This document shows positions 7,333-14,103 of a stretch of DNA of 23,001 nt, piece by piece. Positions within the stretch are counted from its first letter, which is position 1, and each line of letters starts with the position of its first letter. The notes beneath the pieces were generated by a model, which ran no database searches, was not told the origin of the DNA, and was given only the letters and a program-made list of their open reading frames with translations. This DNA comes from Methanobacteriota archaeon (GTDB lineage: Archaea; Hydrothermarchaeota; Hydrothermarchaeia; Hydrothermarchaeales; JACQPM01), in assembly GCA_016207475.1 (NCBI GenBank), contig JACQPM010000080.1:1-23001 (forward strand). The letters are read 5' to 3'. The translations under genes were made by a program, and so were the position numbers.

Positions 7333-7851
7333 ATGGCCTTGGTGAGGGTGAAGTTCATCGTCTCTGGGGAGGTCCAGAAGGTCGGGTACCGGTTTCATGT
7401 CTACTTGGAGGCCCGCAAGCAGGGCATCACCGGCACGGTGGAGAACCTGAAGGATGGGACGGTCAGGGTAGTGGCCGAGGGCGAGGAGGAGGACATCCAG
7501 ATGTTCCTGGAGGCCATCAGGATCGAGGAGCACCCCATCTGCGTGAGGGATATCGAGCCGGTGTCGGAAGAGGAGATAAAGAAGAGGGCCCACAGGGACT
7601 TTGCCATAGTCCGGGCAAGAGGAGAGGGGGATCCCGCGGTCCTGGACAGGCTCGATCTGGGGATCTACCACTTCCGGCAGATGGCCGGCCGCATGGACTC
7701 CGTGGAGAGGCACAAGGTCTCGCAGTATCTGGAGGAGACCTCCAACCACCTCGCGGAGATCTCCAAGACGAACCAGAAGACCGCCGAGCACCTGGCGCAT
7801 CTCACAGAGCTGGTGGGGAAGATAGCCGAGGAAAAGGCTCAGCGAAAGTAA
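7333..7851 (+). CDS. Acylphosphatase with a C-terminal helical extension
   Basis: Residues 1-92 are an acylphosphatase domain, which hydrolyses acyl phosphates such as acetyl or carbamoyl phosphate. The signature is clear: GEVQKVGYRFHVYLEA with catalytic R20 and GITGTVENLKDGTVRVVAEG with catalytic N38. A normal acylphosphatase ends near residue 90; here about 80 further residues follow, mostly charged and helical (QYLEETSNHLAEISKTNQKTAEHL), with heptad-like spacing suggesting a coiled coil. The tail may oligomerise the enzyme or tether it to a partner. The ATG at 7333 is set by the TATA box. The gene stands alone between the lipoprotein and the Doc toxin. Confidence 0.9.
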   Translation: MALVRVKFIVSGEVQKVGYRFHVYLEARKQGITGTVENLKDGTVRVVAEGEEEDIQMFLEAIRIEEHPICVRDIEPVSEEEIKKRAHRDFAIVRARGEGDPAVLDRLDLGIYHFRQMAGRMDSVERHKVSQYLEETSNHLAEISKTNQKTAEHLAHLTELVGKIAEEKAQRK

Positions 7852-7884
7852 AGACCGCCTTACCGGCTGAGAACTGTTTGGTGC

Positions 7885-7893
7885 AAAATTATT
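7885..7893 (+). promoter_or_regulatory. TATA-like box for the Doc-like gene
   Basis: AAAATTATT centred at 7889 lies 25 bases before the ATG at 7914, predicting a leaderless monocistronic message with no antitoxin gene in between. Confidence 0.45.
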
Positions 7894-7913
7894 GGCTGTC
7901 GGTGGGCGACTAA

Positions 7914-8303
7914 ATGAACCTGGATGGAGGGGGCTCTGGCTTCAAGCATCTATCGGCATATGAGATCATCGAGATTCACGATGACCTGATAGCCGAATTC
8001 GGGGGAGAGCGCGGGGTCATATACGAGGGGGGTATTTACTTCGTCCCTGAAAAGGCGGCTATAAAGAGGTCCCTCGAGGCGGCCGCCGCAGTCTACCTCT
8101 TCGAGATCATCACCATGCACCCCTTCCTCGATGGGAACAAGAGGACGGGCCTATCCACCTGCGGTTCCTTTCTCCTGGCCAATGGCTTTTACCTCGATGT
8201 GGATGCCGAGGAGGGGAAGAGAATAACTCTGGAGATAGCGCAGGGAAAACTCAATTATGAAAAGACTGTAGAATGGATAAGGAAAAGCCTTAAAAGATTA
8301 TAA
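7914..8303 (+). CDS. doc: Doc-like Fic-domain toxin (death-on-curing family)
   Basis: A 129-residue single-domain Fic/Doc protein. The active-site loop reads HPFLDGNKRTG (H69, D73, N75, K76, R77), the Doc version of the Fic motif HPF-x-[DE]-GN-x-R, preceded by the usual helix EAAAAVYLFEIITM. P1 Doc phosphorylates EF-Tu using the NTP in reverse orientation; other Fic proteins transfer AMP. Doc toxins are normally preceded by a Phd antitoxin gene, but the 62 bases upstream hold no ORF. Instead, a 39-residue gene runs toward it from the other strand and overlaps its last 6 bases. Whether it is an active toxin or a resident Fic enzyme cannot be told from sequence. Confidence 0.9.
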   Translation: MNLDGGGSGFKHLSAYEIIEIHDDLIAEFGGERGVIYEGGIYFVPEKAAIKRSLEAAAAVYLFEIITMHPFLDGNKRTGLSTCGSFLLANGFYLDVDAEEGKRITLEIAQGKLNYEKTVEWIRKSLKRL

Positions 8304-8417
8304 TTTAGCCAGTTCCTCGAGAAGTTTCCTGTTCTTCTCCTTGAACTTCTTATAAGCCTCCCGAACCTCTTCCTTCGAGGCATACTTTATCTTGAGCCTG
8401 GTCTTCTCGACGGCCAT
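8298..8417 (-). CDS. 39-residue charged helical protein, tail to tail with Doc
   Basis: A very small gene encoding 39 residues, almost all Lys, Glu, Arg, Leu and Ala (YASKEEVREAYKKFKEKN, then LLEELAKL), predicted to be one or two amphipathic helices. Evidence that it is real: a TATA-like box is centred about 29 bases from its ATG, codon use is sensible, and it ends precisely at the Doc gene with a 6-base overlap. It lies downstream of and overlaps the end of the DpnI-like gene by 31 bases in another frame. It could be an unusual antitoxin for Doc, an accessory of the endonuclease, or unrelated. No family recognised. Confidence 0.6.
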   Translation of the reverse strand: MAVEKTRLKIKYASKEEVREAYKKFKEKNRKLLEELAKL

Positions 8418-9229
8418 CTTACCCTACCTCTCGGGCCTAACGAATAAAAAGGTTTCGTGGAGTTCCTCCCTACGCGGTAGGTGCCCCTCTCCAAGAACTC
8501 GACGATGCCGTGGTCCCGGAGGACCTGGAGCTGCTGGCGGATCTTGGGCCTGACGTGCTTGTTTCTAGGGTGGAGTTCTGCTAATCGACTCTCAAAAGTG
8601 TAGACATCGGAAAGGGTGAAAGTTTCGTCCAATTTTCTCACACAAGCCAGCACATCGGCGAGCCAGCCACGAGAGTGAACCGACTGCTCCCGCAGGAACA
8701 AGAATCGATTCCATGTGTCTCTCACTTCACGTCTTGGCACTTCACGTCCATCGTCTATGAGGGGGATTCGTGCATCCAGAGGCAGATTGCCCAAGAGGAT
8801 GTTGGAACCTTCCCAGCCACTCCTCCGCGCACCTTTCGTGAGAGGAGGCCGGCGTTCAATCATAGACTCGGACATAAAGTGTTTCGGGATCGTGAAGAGG
8901 TCCTGCACCATGTAGACCTTCGGATCGTACTGGAGGAAGAGGTAATTTGGTATGGTGCCTCTTCTCAAAGCCTCGATCTTGTGCTTGTAAGCAGAGTTTG
9001 CAACACTATACCCAAATGGCTTGGAATGGCTCTTCAGCTGATATTTTTCTTCGCAGTTGGAGCAAGTGAAATCGATCACAGGTTTGCCCGGGTGCATTGC
9101 ATCTAAAGTATCAGACGGACAAGCAGGGCAGTACAGATTCTCCTGCGCCCACCGCTCAGTCAAGACCCGTGCTATCTGTGAATGGCTTTTGTAACCGGCA
9201 GCCAGTTCTGGTCTCAGTTCCAGCTTCAC
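8387..9229 (-). CDS. DpnI-like methyl-directed restriction endonuclease (Gln variant of the active site)
   Basis: Homologue of DpnI, which cuts GATC only when the adenine is methylated. From the GTG at 9229 the protein aligns with DpnI without gaps through residue 66: GYKSHSQIARVLTE near the start, zinc cysteines C34, C37, C56, C59, and a PD-(D/E)XK site with D53 and K66. Position 64, Glu in DpnI, is Gln here (CAG codon; YQLKS), a D-QXK form also known from Mrr-type nucleases. Later come ARRSGWEGSNI (the DpnI ARRAGW segment) and a C-terminal winged helix (HSRGW, FTLSDVYTFESRL, KIRQQLQVLRDHGIVEF, GTYR). The protein is 280 residues against 254 in DpnI; the extra tail is basic. A TTG at 9307 is excluded because it lies upstream of the likely transcription start. 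A+T-richer than its neighbours, so probably acquired. Confidence 0.92.
   Translation of the reverse strand: MKLELRPELAAGYKSHSQIARVLTERWAQENLYCPACPSDTLDAMHPGKPVIDFTCSNCEEKYQLKSHSKPFGYSVANSAYKHKIEALRRGTIPNYLFLQYDPKVYMVQDLFTIPKHFMSESMIERRPPLTKGARRSGWEGSNILLGNLPLDARIPLIDDGREVPRREVRDTWNRFLFLREQSVHSRGWLADVLACVRKLDETFTLSDVYTFESRLAELHPRNKHVRPKIRQQLQVLRDHGIVEFLERGTYRVGRNSTKPFYSLGPRGRVRWPSRRPGSR
8443..8450 (-). promoter_or_regulatory. TATA-like box for the 39-residue gene
   Basis: Minus-strand TTTTTATT is centred about 29 bases from the ATG at 8417. It lies inside the last codons of the DpnI-like gene, in the stretch encoding its non-DpnI basic tail. Confidence 0.45.
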
Positions 9230-9309
9230 AGAGCCAGATTGTCGCTCTTTCGATCTAAATGTTTCGGTTTTGTTCGCCTCTAACTTAGTTACATTAATTG
9301 GTAACAATC

Positions 9310-9318
9310 TTTAAATAC
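9310..9318 (-). promoter_or_regulatory. TATA-like box for the DpnI-like gene
   Basis: Minus-strand GTATTTAAA is centred near 9314, giving a predicted transcription start near 9288 and a leader of about 58 bases before the GTG at 9229. Confidence 0.45.
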
Positions 9319-9339
9319 TGCTTTTTAGATCGATCCAAT

Positions 9340-9360
9340 CCTTTTAGCACGATTAAAAGG
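9340..9360. promoter_or_regulatory. Inverted repeat in the divergent endonuclease/methyltransferase promoter region
   Basis: Perfect 7-base arms CCTTTTA and TAAAAGG are separated by 7 bases. The right arm overlaps an AT-rich GATTAAAAGG that could be the TATA box of the methyltransferase gene (about 50 bases before ATG 9405). The arrangement suggests an operator controlling one or both genes. Two tandem GATC sites (9328-9335) adjoin it. Confidence 0.45.
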
Positions 9361-9404
9361 TATTCAAGATCGAAATTGACCTTCTTGCGTGCTTGGGATT
9401 TGAG

Positions 9405-10301
9405 ATGCGCGAAATCACCCACGCCGACTACCGCTCCTTCCTCAAGGACCACAAGGAGGTGGAGATAGAGAGCGTCAGGGTGAAGCTTCCGGAAAAGTGG
9501 CCCGTCTCCCAGTTCGCGCCCAAGGACTACAAGCCCGAGACCACCACCGTCTGGTCCTTCCCGGACCGGGGGGACTGGGCCACCCACGCCGGGAACTACA
9601 GGGGCAACTGGTCCCCCTACATCCCCCGCAACCTGATAGAGAGGTACACGGGGAAGGGCGACCTCGTCCTGGACCAGATGATGGGCTCCGGTACCACCCT
9701 GGTGGAGTGCAAGCTCCTCCAGCGCAGGGCCGTGGGCGTGGACATAAACCCGGACGCGGTGATGGTGGCCCGGAACAGGCTGGCCTTCGACTACAGGCCC
9801 CTCGACGGGTACGAGGAGCCGGAGATAAAGACGTATGTAGGGGACGCCCGGCACCTCGACAGGATCGAGGATAACAGCATAGACCTCATCGCCACGCACC
9901 CGCCCTACGCCGGGATCATAGCCTACTCCAACCAGAAGGTGGAGGGCGACCTATCGAGCTTCAGGAAGGTGGCGGAGTTCGTGGGGGAGATGGGGAAGGT
10001 CGCCAGGGAGAGCTTCCGGGTCCTCAAGCCCAACAAGCACTGCGCCGTCCTCATAGGCGATACCAGGAGGCACAAGCATTTTGTTCCGATAACCCCCAGG
10101 GTCCTCCAGGCCTTCCTGGAGGCGGGCTTCATCCTCAGGGAGGACGTCATCAAGCTCCAGTGGAAGATGAAAAGCACGAGGGAGAGGTGGCGCGGCAAGT
10201 ACGACTTCCTCCTCATCGCCCACGAGCACCTCTACGTCTTCAGGAAGCCCGGCGAGGGGGAGAGGACGACGCCCTTCAAGGAGAGCATGAAGTGGTGGTA
10301 G
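9405..10301 (+). CDS. DNA N6-adenine or N4-cytosine methyltransferase
   Basis: A 298-residue S-adenosylmethionine-dependent DNA amino-methyltransferase. The SAM-binding motif I is VLDQMMGSGTTLVE (residues 88-101), preceded by the family segment SFPDRGDWATHAGNYRGNWSP; the catalytic motif IV is THPPYAG (164-170). C-terminal blocks VLKPNKHCAVLIGDTRRHKHF and FLLIAHEHLYVFRK are typical of archaeal members of this methylase group. THPPY rather than DPPY/NPPY leaves the target base open, N4-cytosine being as likely as N6-adenine. The ATG at 9405 was preferred to a TTG at 9393. The gene is divergent from the DpnI-like gene but is G+C-rich like the host chromosome, so it may be an older resident rather than a partner. 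Confidence 0.88.
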   Translation: MREITHADYRSFLKDHKEVEIESVRVKLPEKWPVSQFAPKDYKPETTTVWSFPDRGDWATHAGNYRGNWSPYIPRNLIERYTGKGDLVLDQMMGSGTTLVECKLLQRRAVGVDINPDAVMVARNRLAFDYRPLDGYEEPEIKTYVGDARHLDRIEDNSIDLIATHPPYAGIIAYSNQKVEGDLSSFRKVAEFVGEMGKVARESFRVLKPNKHCAVLIGDTRRHKHFVPITPRVLQAFLEAGFILREDVIKLQWKMKSTRERWRGKYDFLLIAHEHLYVFRKPGEGERTTPFKESMKWW

Positions 10302-10354
10302 CTCTCGCGTTATTTCCATACCTTTGCTGAGGATACCCAGCCGGGAACTTTGGG

Positions 10355-11458
10355 ATGGAGCTGACGAGGGAGGAGGAGGCGATCCTCAGGGGCGAGGAGG
10401 GCGAGGGCTACCAGAAGGCCATGGAGATCCTGGTGGCCCTGGGGAAGGTCCAGGGGGCCCAGAGGCTGATACCGGTGCGGAGCGCCCAGGTCTCCGGCGT
10501 ATCGCCCATGACCATAGGGGAGGCAGGGATGGAGTTCCTGAGGGACTGGGCCTCCTCGGGCGTGAAGGCGCGGATATACGCGACCCTCAACCCGGCGGGG
10601 GTGGACCTCAAGAGCTGGCGCTCTTTGGGCTACCCGGCGCCCTTCGTAAGGATGCAGGATAAGATCCTGAAGGCGTACACGGCAATGGGCATTGTGCCTT
10701 CGTGCACCTGCACCCCCTACCTGGTGGGCAATCTTCCAGCCCCGGGGGAGTCGGTGGCCTGGGCCGAGTCCTCCAGCGTGATTTATGCCAATTCTGTCCT
10801 CAACGCTAGGACGAATCGTGAGTCCGGAGTCAGCGCCTTGGCCTCGGCCCTGCTGGGCAGGACGCCGTACTCGGGCCTCCATCTGGATGAAGATCGCAAG
10901 CCCACCTTAGCCGTGGATGTTACAGCCCCCATGAAAGACATGGCCGACTACGCGGCCCTGGGCTATGCCATTGGCAAGGAGCATGAGGGCGTGCCGCTCT
11001 TCCGCGGATTGCGCCCGGGGATGGAGGAGCTGAAGATCCTCGGGGCGGCCCTGGCGGTGGGCCCTATATCCATGTTCAGGCTGGGCGAGAAGACCAAGCT
11101 CGAGACCATCGAGTTCGATAAGGCCGGGATGGAAGAGGCCTACGCCGGGCTGAACACCACCGACGAGGAGCCGGAGCTGGTCTGCGTCGGATGCCCCCAC
11201 GCCAGCCCCCGGGAGATGAGGGACCTGGCAAAGCTGAAGACCAAGAGGAGGGTATGGGCCTTCACCGCGAGGCAGAACAAGGTGCGGATCGGAGGCAAGA
11301 ACCTGAAGGTCGTCTGCGACACCTGCATGGTCGTCTCGCCGCTCAAGGACCTGGGGGTGGAGATCGTGGGGGTCAACTCTGCCAAGGCCGCCTACTACTG
11401 CGCCCATTTATCCAAACTCAGGGTCAGGTTCGGGCCCCTGGGCGAACTCCTGAGATGA
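10355..11458 (+). CDS. Phosphomevalonate dehydratase large subunit (aconitase X catalytic domain, DUF521)
   Basis: The 367 residues match the aconitase-X catalytic domain. In archaea with the modified mevalonate pathway, the large and small subunits together dehydrate 5-phosphomevalonate to trans-anhydromevalonate 5-phosphate, feeding isoprenoid lipid synthesis. Visible features: early VRSAQVSGVSPMTIGEAG, the cysteine motif SCTCTPY (C117, C119), AWAESSSVIYANSVLNARTNRE (start near 136), CVGCPHAS (C277, C280) and CDTCMVVSPL (C321, C324). Some of these cysteines should hold the Fe-S cluster. The small subunit lies two genes downstream. The stop overlaps the ATP-grasp start (ATGA). In bacteria aconitase X acts on hydroxyproline; the split gene form and archaeal setting favour the mevalonate role. 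Confidence 0.92.
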   Translation: MELTREEEAILRGEEGEGYQKAMEILVALGKVQGAQRLIPVRSAQVSGVSPMTIGEAGMEFLRDWASSGVKARIYATLNPAGVDLKSWRSLGYPAPFVRMQDKILKAYTAMGIVPSCTCTPYLVGNLPAPGESVAWAESSSVIYANSVLNARTNRESGVSALASALLGRTPYSGLHLDEDRKPTLAVDVTAPMKDMADYAALGYAIGKEHEGVPLFRGLRPGMEELKILGAALAVGPISMFRLGEKTKLETIEFDKAGMEEAYAGLNTTDEEPELVCVGCPHASPREMRDLAKLKTKRRVWAFTARQNKVRIGGKNLKVVCDTCMVVSPLKDLGVEIVGVNSAKAAYYCAHLSKLRVRFGPLGELLR

Positions 11459-12573
11459 GGATCCTCGTCCTGGGCTCCGGCACCAGGTCTCTCGCCCAGT
11501 CGGCTAGGCGGGCAGGCTACGATTTTTTCACCCTGGACTTCTACGGGGATCGGGATCAGAAGGCGATCTGCGAGAATTACTCGCTCCACCACGACCTGGG
11601 CGGGGAAGACAGGATGGAAACGCTCTGCGACCACGCCAGCCGCATGGCTTATACTCACCTGGTCTACGGCTCCGGCCTAGAGAACCATCCGGAGCTGGTG
11701 GAAGGGCTCGCGAGGGGGCGCACGCTCCTGGGCAACGGACCAGGGGTCCTCAGGCGGGTGAGGGGGTGGCGGACCTTCTCCGGGGGACTGAGGAGGCTCG
11801 GCCTGTCCTTCCCAGAGAGCGAGGTCGTAGGCCTGGAGGAGGGGCTGGAGGTCCTCGCCCAAGAGCCTGGGAGGTGGCTGATAAAGCCATTGAAGGGGGG
11901 CGGCGGGAGGACGATATACGATGGGGCCCAGCAGCTGGAGCTGGAGGACTGGGAGGTGCTCCTCCAGGAGAGGCTCAATGGCACACCGGCATCGGCCTCG
12001 GTGGTGGCCACTGGCGGGGAGGCGTGGCTCGTGGGGACGACGGAGCAGCTGGTGGGGGATGGTAAGAGGCCCTATATCTACAGGGGGAACATAGCACCTC
12101 TGAAGGCGGATGGAGAGGTATTGGAAGCGATGGAAGAGACATCCATCGCCATCACCAGGGGGTTCGGCCTCGTGGGCTACAACGGCTTGGATTTCATGAT
12201 AGTGGGCGCTACGCCATACGTCCTGGAGGTCAACCCGAGGCCTACGGGGGCCATGGAGGTCCTGGAGAGCGCCTACGGCGTCAATCTCTTCGACCTCCAT
12301 GTGAAGGCGTGCCTCCATCACCTGGAGGAGGTCCGGATAAAGCCCGGGGGCAGGTTCTACGGGAGGGAGATAGCCTTCGCCGACGGCCCGGCCCCCTTCC
12401 CGGGGGAGGTGCCCCGCTTCCTGAGGGACGTGCCCCACCCCGGCGAGGTAGTGCCCAGGGGCGCACCGATCTGCACCGTCCTGGCCTCGGGAAGGACCAG
12501 GCAGGAGTGCCTGCGCCTCCTGGGTGAGAGGGGGAAAAGGTTAAAGGGGCTGCTGGAGAGGGATAGGGCATGA
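11455..12573 (+). CDS. ATP-grasp superfamily ligase (COG2232-like)
   Basis: A 372-residue ATP-grasp protein. It begins with a Rossmann-like MRILVLGSGTRSLAQSARRAGY, then a DFYGDRDQ segment; the ATP-grasp core shows RWLIKPLKGGGGRTIYD (ATP-binding Lys and glycine-rich loop), LLQERLNGTPASASVVA, and the metal-binding NGLDFMI and YVLEVNPRPTGAMEVLE (Glu and Asn) blocks. This fits carboligases that join an acyl phosphate to an amine; COG2232 members have no settled substrate. The ATG at 11455 overlaps the previous stop, and its own stop overlaps the next start, so it is embedded between the two dehydratase subunit genes and probably translated with them. Its substrate may therefore relate to the mevalonate pathway or to Fe-S or cofactor chemistry; this is inference. 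Confidence 0.85.
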   Translation: MRILVLGSGTRSLAQSARRAGYDFFTLDFYGDRDQKAICENYSLHHDLGGEDRMETLCDHASRMAYTHLVYGSGLENHPELVEGLARGRTLLGNGPGVLRRVRGWRTFSGGLRRLGLSFPESEVVGLEEGLEVLAQEPGRWLIKPLKGGGGRTIYDGAQQLELEDWEVLLQERLNGTPASASVVATGGEAWLVGTTEQLVGDGKRPYIYRGNIAPLKADGEVLEAMEETSIAITRGFGLVGYNGLDFMIVGATPYVLEVNPRPTGAMEVLESAYGVNLFDLHVKACLHHLEEVRIKPGGRFYGREIAFADGPAPFPGEVPRFLRDVPHPGEVVPRGAPICTVLASGRTRQECLRLLGERGKRLKGLLERDRA

Positions 12574-12965
12574 TCATGAGGGGGCGCACCATCTCCAAGG
12601 GGAGGGCCGAGGGCGTTGTCCTCGCCACGAGGGAGCCCCTCAGCTTCCTGGGCGGGATAGACCCCGAGACCGGCGTTGTAATAGAGAAGGGGCACGAGCT
12701 GGAGGGGAAGTCCGTCCGAGGGAAGATCTTGATCTTCCCCTGGGGGAAGGGCTCCACGGTGGGGACCTACGCCCTCTACCAGATGAAGAGGAAGGGGACG
12801 GCGCCGGCAGGGATAGTGAACACCAAGGCCGAGGGGGTAGTGGCCGTTGGAGCGATAATCTCAGGGATACCCATGATTGACAGCCTCGACGGAAACCCTC
12901 TCACCCTGCAAGGTAAGCGGGTTTATATGGACGCCGACGAGGGCTACCTGGAGGTGAGGGGTTGA
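12570..12965 (+). CDS. Phosphomevalonate dehydratase small subunit (aconitase X swivel domain, DUF126)
   Basis: A 131-residue swivel-domain subunit. It starts with RGRTISKGRAEGVVLAT, contains PLSFLGGIDPETG, then FPWGKGSTVGTYALYQM with the conserved serine S62 at the tip of the active-site loop, and GTAPAGIVNTKAEGVVAVGAI followed by IPMIDSLD. All these are hallmarks of DUF126 proteins that pair with the DUF521 subunit, here two genes upstream. Start chosen from the ATGA overlap with the ATP-grasp gene. The end overlaps the TTG start of the site-2 protease gene. Confidence 0.92.
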   Translation: MIMRGRTISKGRAEGVVLATREPLSFLGGIDPETGVVIEKGHELEGKSVRGKILIFPWGKGSTVGTYALYQMKRKGTAPAGIVNTKAEGVVAVGAIISGIPMIDSLDGNPLTLQGKRVYMDADEGYLEVRG

Positions 12966-14059
12966 GGAGGCCCTTCGGCGAGGTGGAGGAGGTCACCCCC
13001 GAACTCCTGGAGGCCCTCCGGATGAAGGTGGAGGAAGGGTTCGTGGTCCTCCAGTCCACCGTGGGCGAGAGGGGCGTCACATTCCGGGTGGAGCCGAGGT
13101 ACCCCCACAAGGAGGCCTTCTCCAAGACCCTCCGGGTCCTGGAGGCCAGCCCGTACCTCCCCCTCTACCGCCGGTCCGGGTCCGAACTGAGGGTCCAGAT
13201 CGCCCAAAAGAAAGGGGGGAGGAGAGGAGAGCTCAGGCCTGCCTTGTACGCCCTCCTCTTCCTGGCCACGGTCATCACCACGACCCTGGCCGGCTACACC
13301 ATCTGGGCGGAGGGGGACCTGGGGGGCTCCGTCCTCTTCGCCCTCGCCCTCATGGCTATCCTGGGCCTCCACGAGCTCGGCCACGCCCTCATGGCCCGGA
13401 GGAGGGGCATCGAGGCCACCCTCCCCTTCTTCATCCCGGCCCCGCCTCCCATACCCTTCGGGACCTTCGGCGCCGTTATCTTCATGAACTCCCCCGTGCC
13501 CAACAGGCGGGCCCTTTTTGATGTCGGTGTGGCTGGCCCGTTGGCGGGCTTCCTGGTGGCCCTCCCACTCCTCGTCCTTGGGATCAGCCTTTCGCATGTG
13601 GCTTCCCCTTCCTCAGCCCTGGGGGGTGAATTTCTCCTCGGGTCCTCCATCCTCTTCATGGCCCTGGCGAAGCTCGCCTTCGGCGACTTCGTCCTCCTGG
13701 ACCTCCACCCCCTGGCCGTGGCCGGATGGATCGGGCTCTTCGTCACCTCCCTCAACCTCCTCCCCATGGGGCAGCTGGACGGCGGGCACGTGGTGCGGTC
13801 CCTCATGCCCAGGCACTACCGGAAGGTCTACTTCGGAGTCGCCCTGCTCCTCCTCGTGGCCGGCCTCTACTGGCCGGGCTGGTTCTTCTGGGCCTTCCTC
13901 GTCTACCTCGTGACCAGGATGGACCATCCGGGGCCCCTGGACGATGTCTCGGAGCTTGACCTCGGAAGGAAGCTCGTCGCCCTCCTGGTCCTCCTCATCC
14001 TGGTCCTCTCCTTCATCCCGACGCCCATCGTCCCCACGGAGCTCCTACCCGTCCAATAG
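12962..14059 (+). CDS. Site-2 protease family (M50) intramembrane zinc metalloprotease
   Basis: A 365-residue membrane protease. The zinc site HELGH (137-141) lies in a helix, and the third ligand is D273 in NLLPMGQLDGGH (265-276), the LDG motif of site-2 proteases. A soluble N-terminal domain of about 90 residues (TPELLEALRMKVEEGFVVL, SKTLRVLEASPYLPLYRR) precedes the membrane part, as in archaeal and EGY1-like members. The AGPLAG segment near 191-196 marks the usual helix after the NSPVPNRRALFD motif. Start is a TTG overlapping the preceding TGA (TTGA), consistent with the 4-base overlaps upstream. Substrate unknown; family members cleave membrane-bound regulators. Confidence 0.93.
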   Translation: MRRPFGEVEEVTPELLEALRMKVEEGFVVLQSTVGERGVTFRVEPRYPHKEAFSKTLRVLEASPYLPLYRRSGSELRVQIAQKKGGRRGELRPALYALLFLATVITTTLAGYTIWAEGDLGGSVLFALALMAILGLHELGHALMARRRGIEATLPFFIPAPPPIPFGTFGAVIFMNSPVPNRRALFDVGVAGPLAGFLVALPLLVLGISLSHVASPSSALGGEFLLGSSILFMALAKLAFGDFVLLDLHPLAVAGWIGLFVTSLNLLPMGQLDGGHVVRSLMPRHYRKVYFGVALLLLVAGLYWPGWFFWAFLVYLVTRMDHPGPLDDVSELDLGRKLVALLVLLILVLSFIPTPIVPTELLPVQ

Positions 14060-14060
14060 G

Positions 14061-14068
14061 GATAAATA
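14061..14068 (+). promoter_or_regulatory. TATA-like box before the Cys-rich winged-helix gene
   Basis: GATAAATA lies directly after the protease stop codon, predicting a transcription start near 14090, at the ribosome binding site described in the next entry. Confidence 0.4.
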
Positions 14069-14089
14069 GTTCGTAGAACAAACCTTATA

Positions 14090-14095
14090 GGAGGT
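14090..14095 (+). promoter_or_regulatory. Strong ribosome binding site deciding a TTG start
   Basis: GGAGGT stands 8 bases before TTG 14104. It is a near-perfect Shine-Dalgarno match and the main reason to accept the TTG as the start of the next gene. Confidence 0.6.
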
Positions 14096-14103
14096 CGAAG
14101 ACC

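Noticed and set aside
8675..9106. Plus-strand frame opposite the DpnI-like gene
   Set aside because: No recognisable motif, and it lies wholly antisense to a clear DpnI homologue.
9230..9307. TTG start for the DpnI-like protein
   Set aside because: DpnI similarity begins exactly at GTG 9229, and the TTG lies upstream of the likely transcription start.
9405..10301. Calling the methyltransferase a Dam-like GATC methylase
   Set aside because: Motif IV is THPPY and no target-recognition similarity to Dam is visible; specificity cannot be assigned from sequence.
13294..13927. Frames overlapping the site-2 protease gene on both strands
   Set aside because: They lack motifs, while the main frame has HELGH and LDGGH in the expected places.
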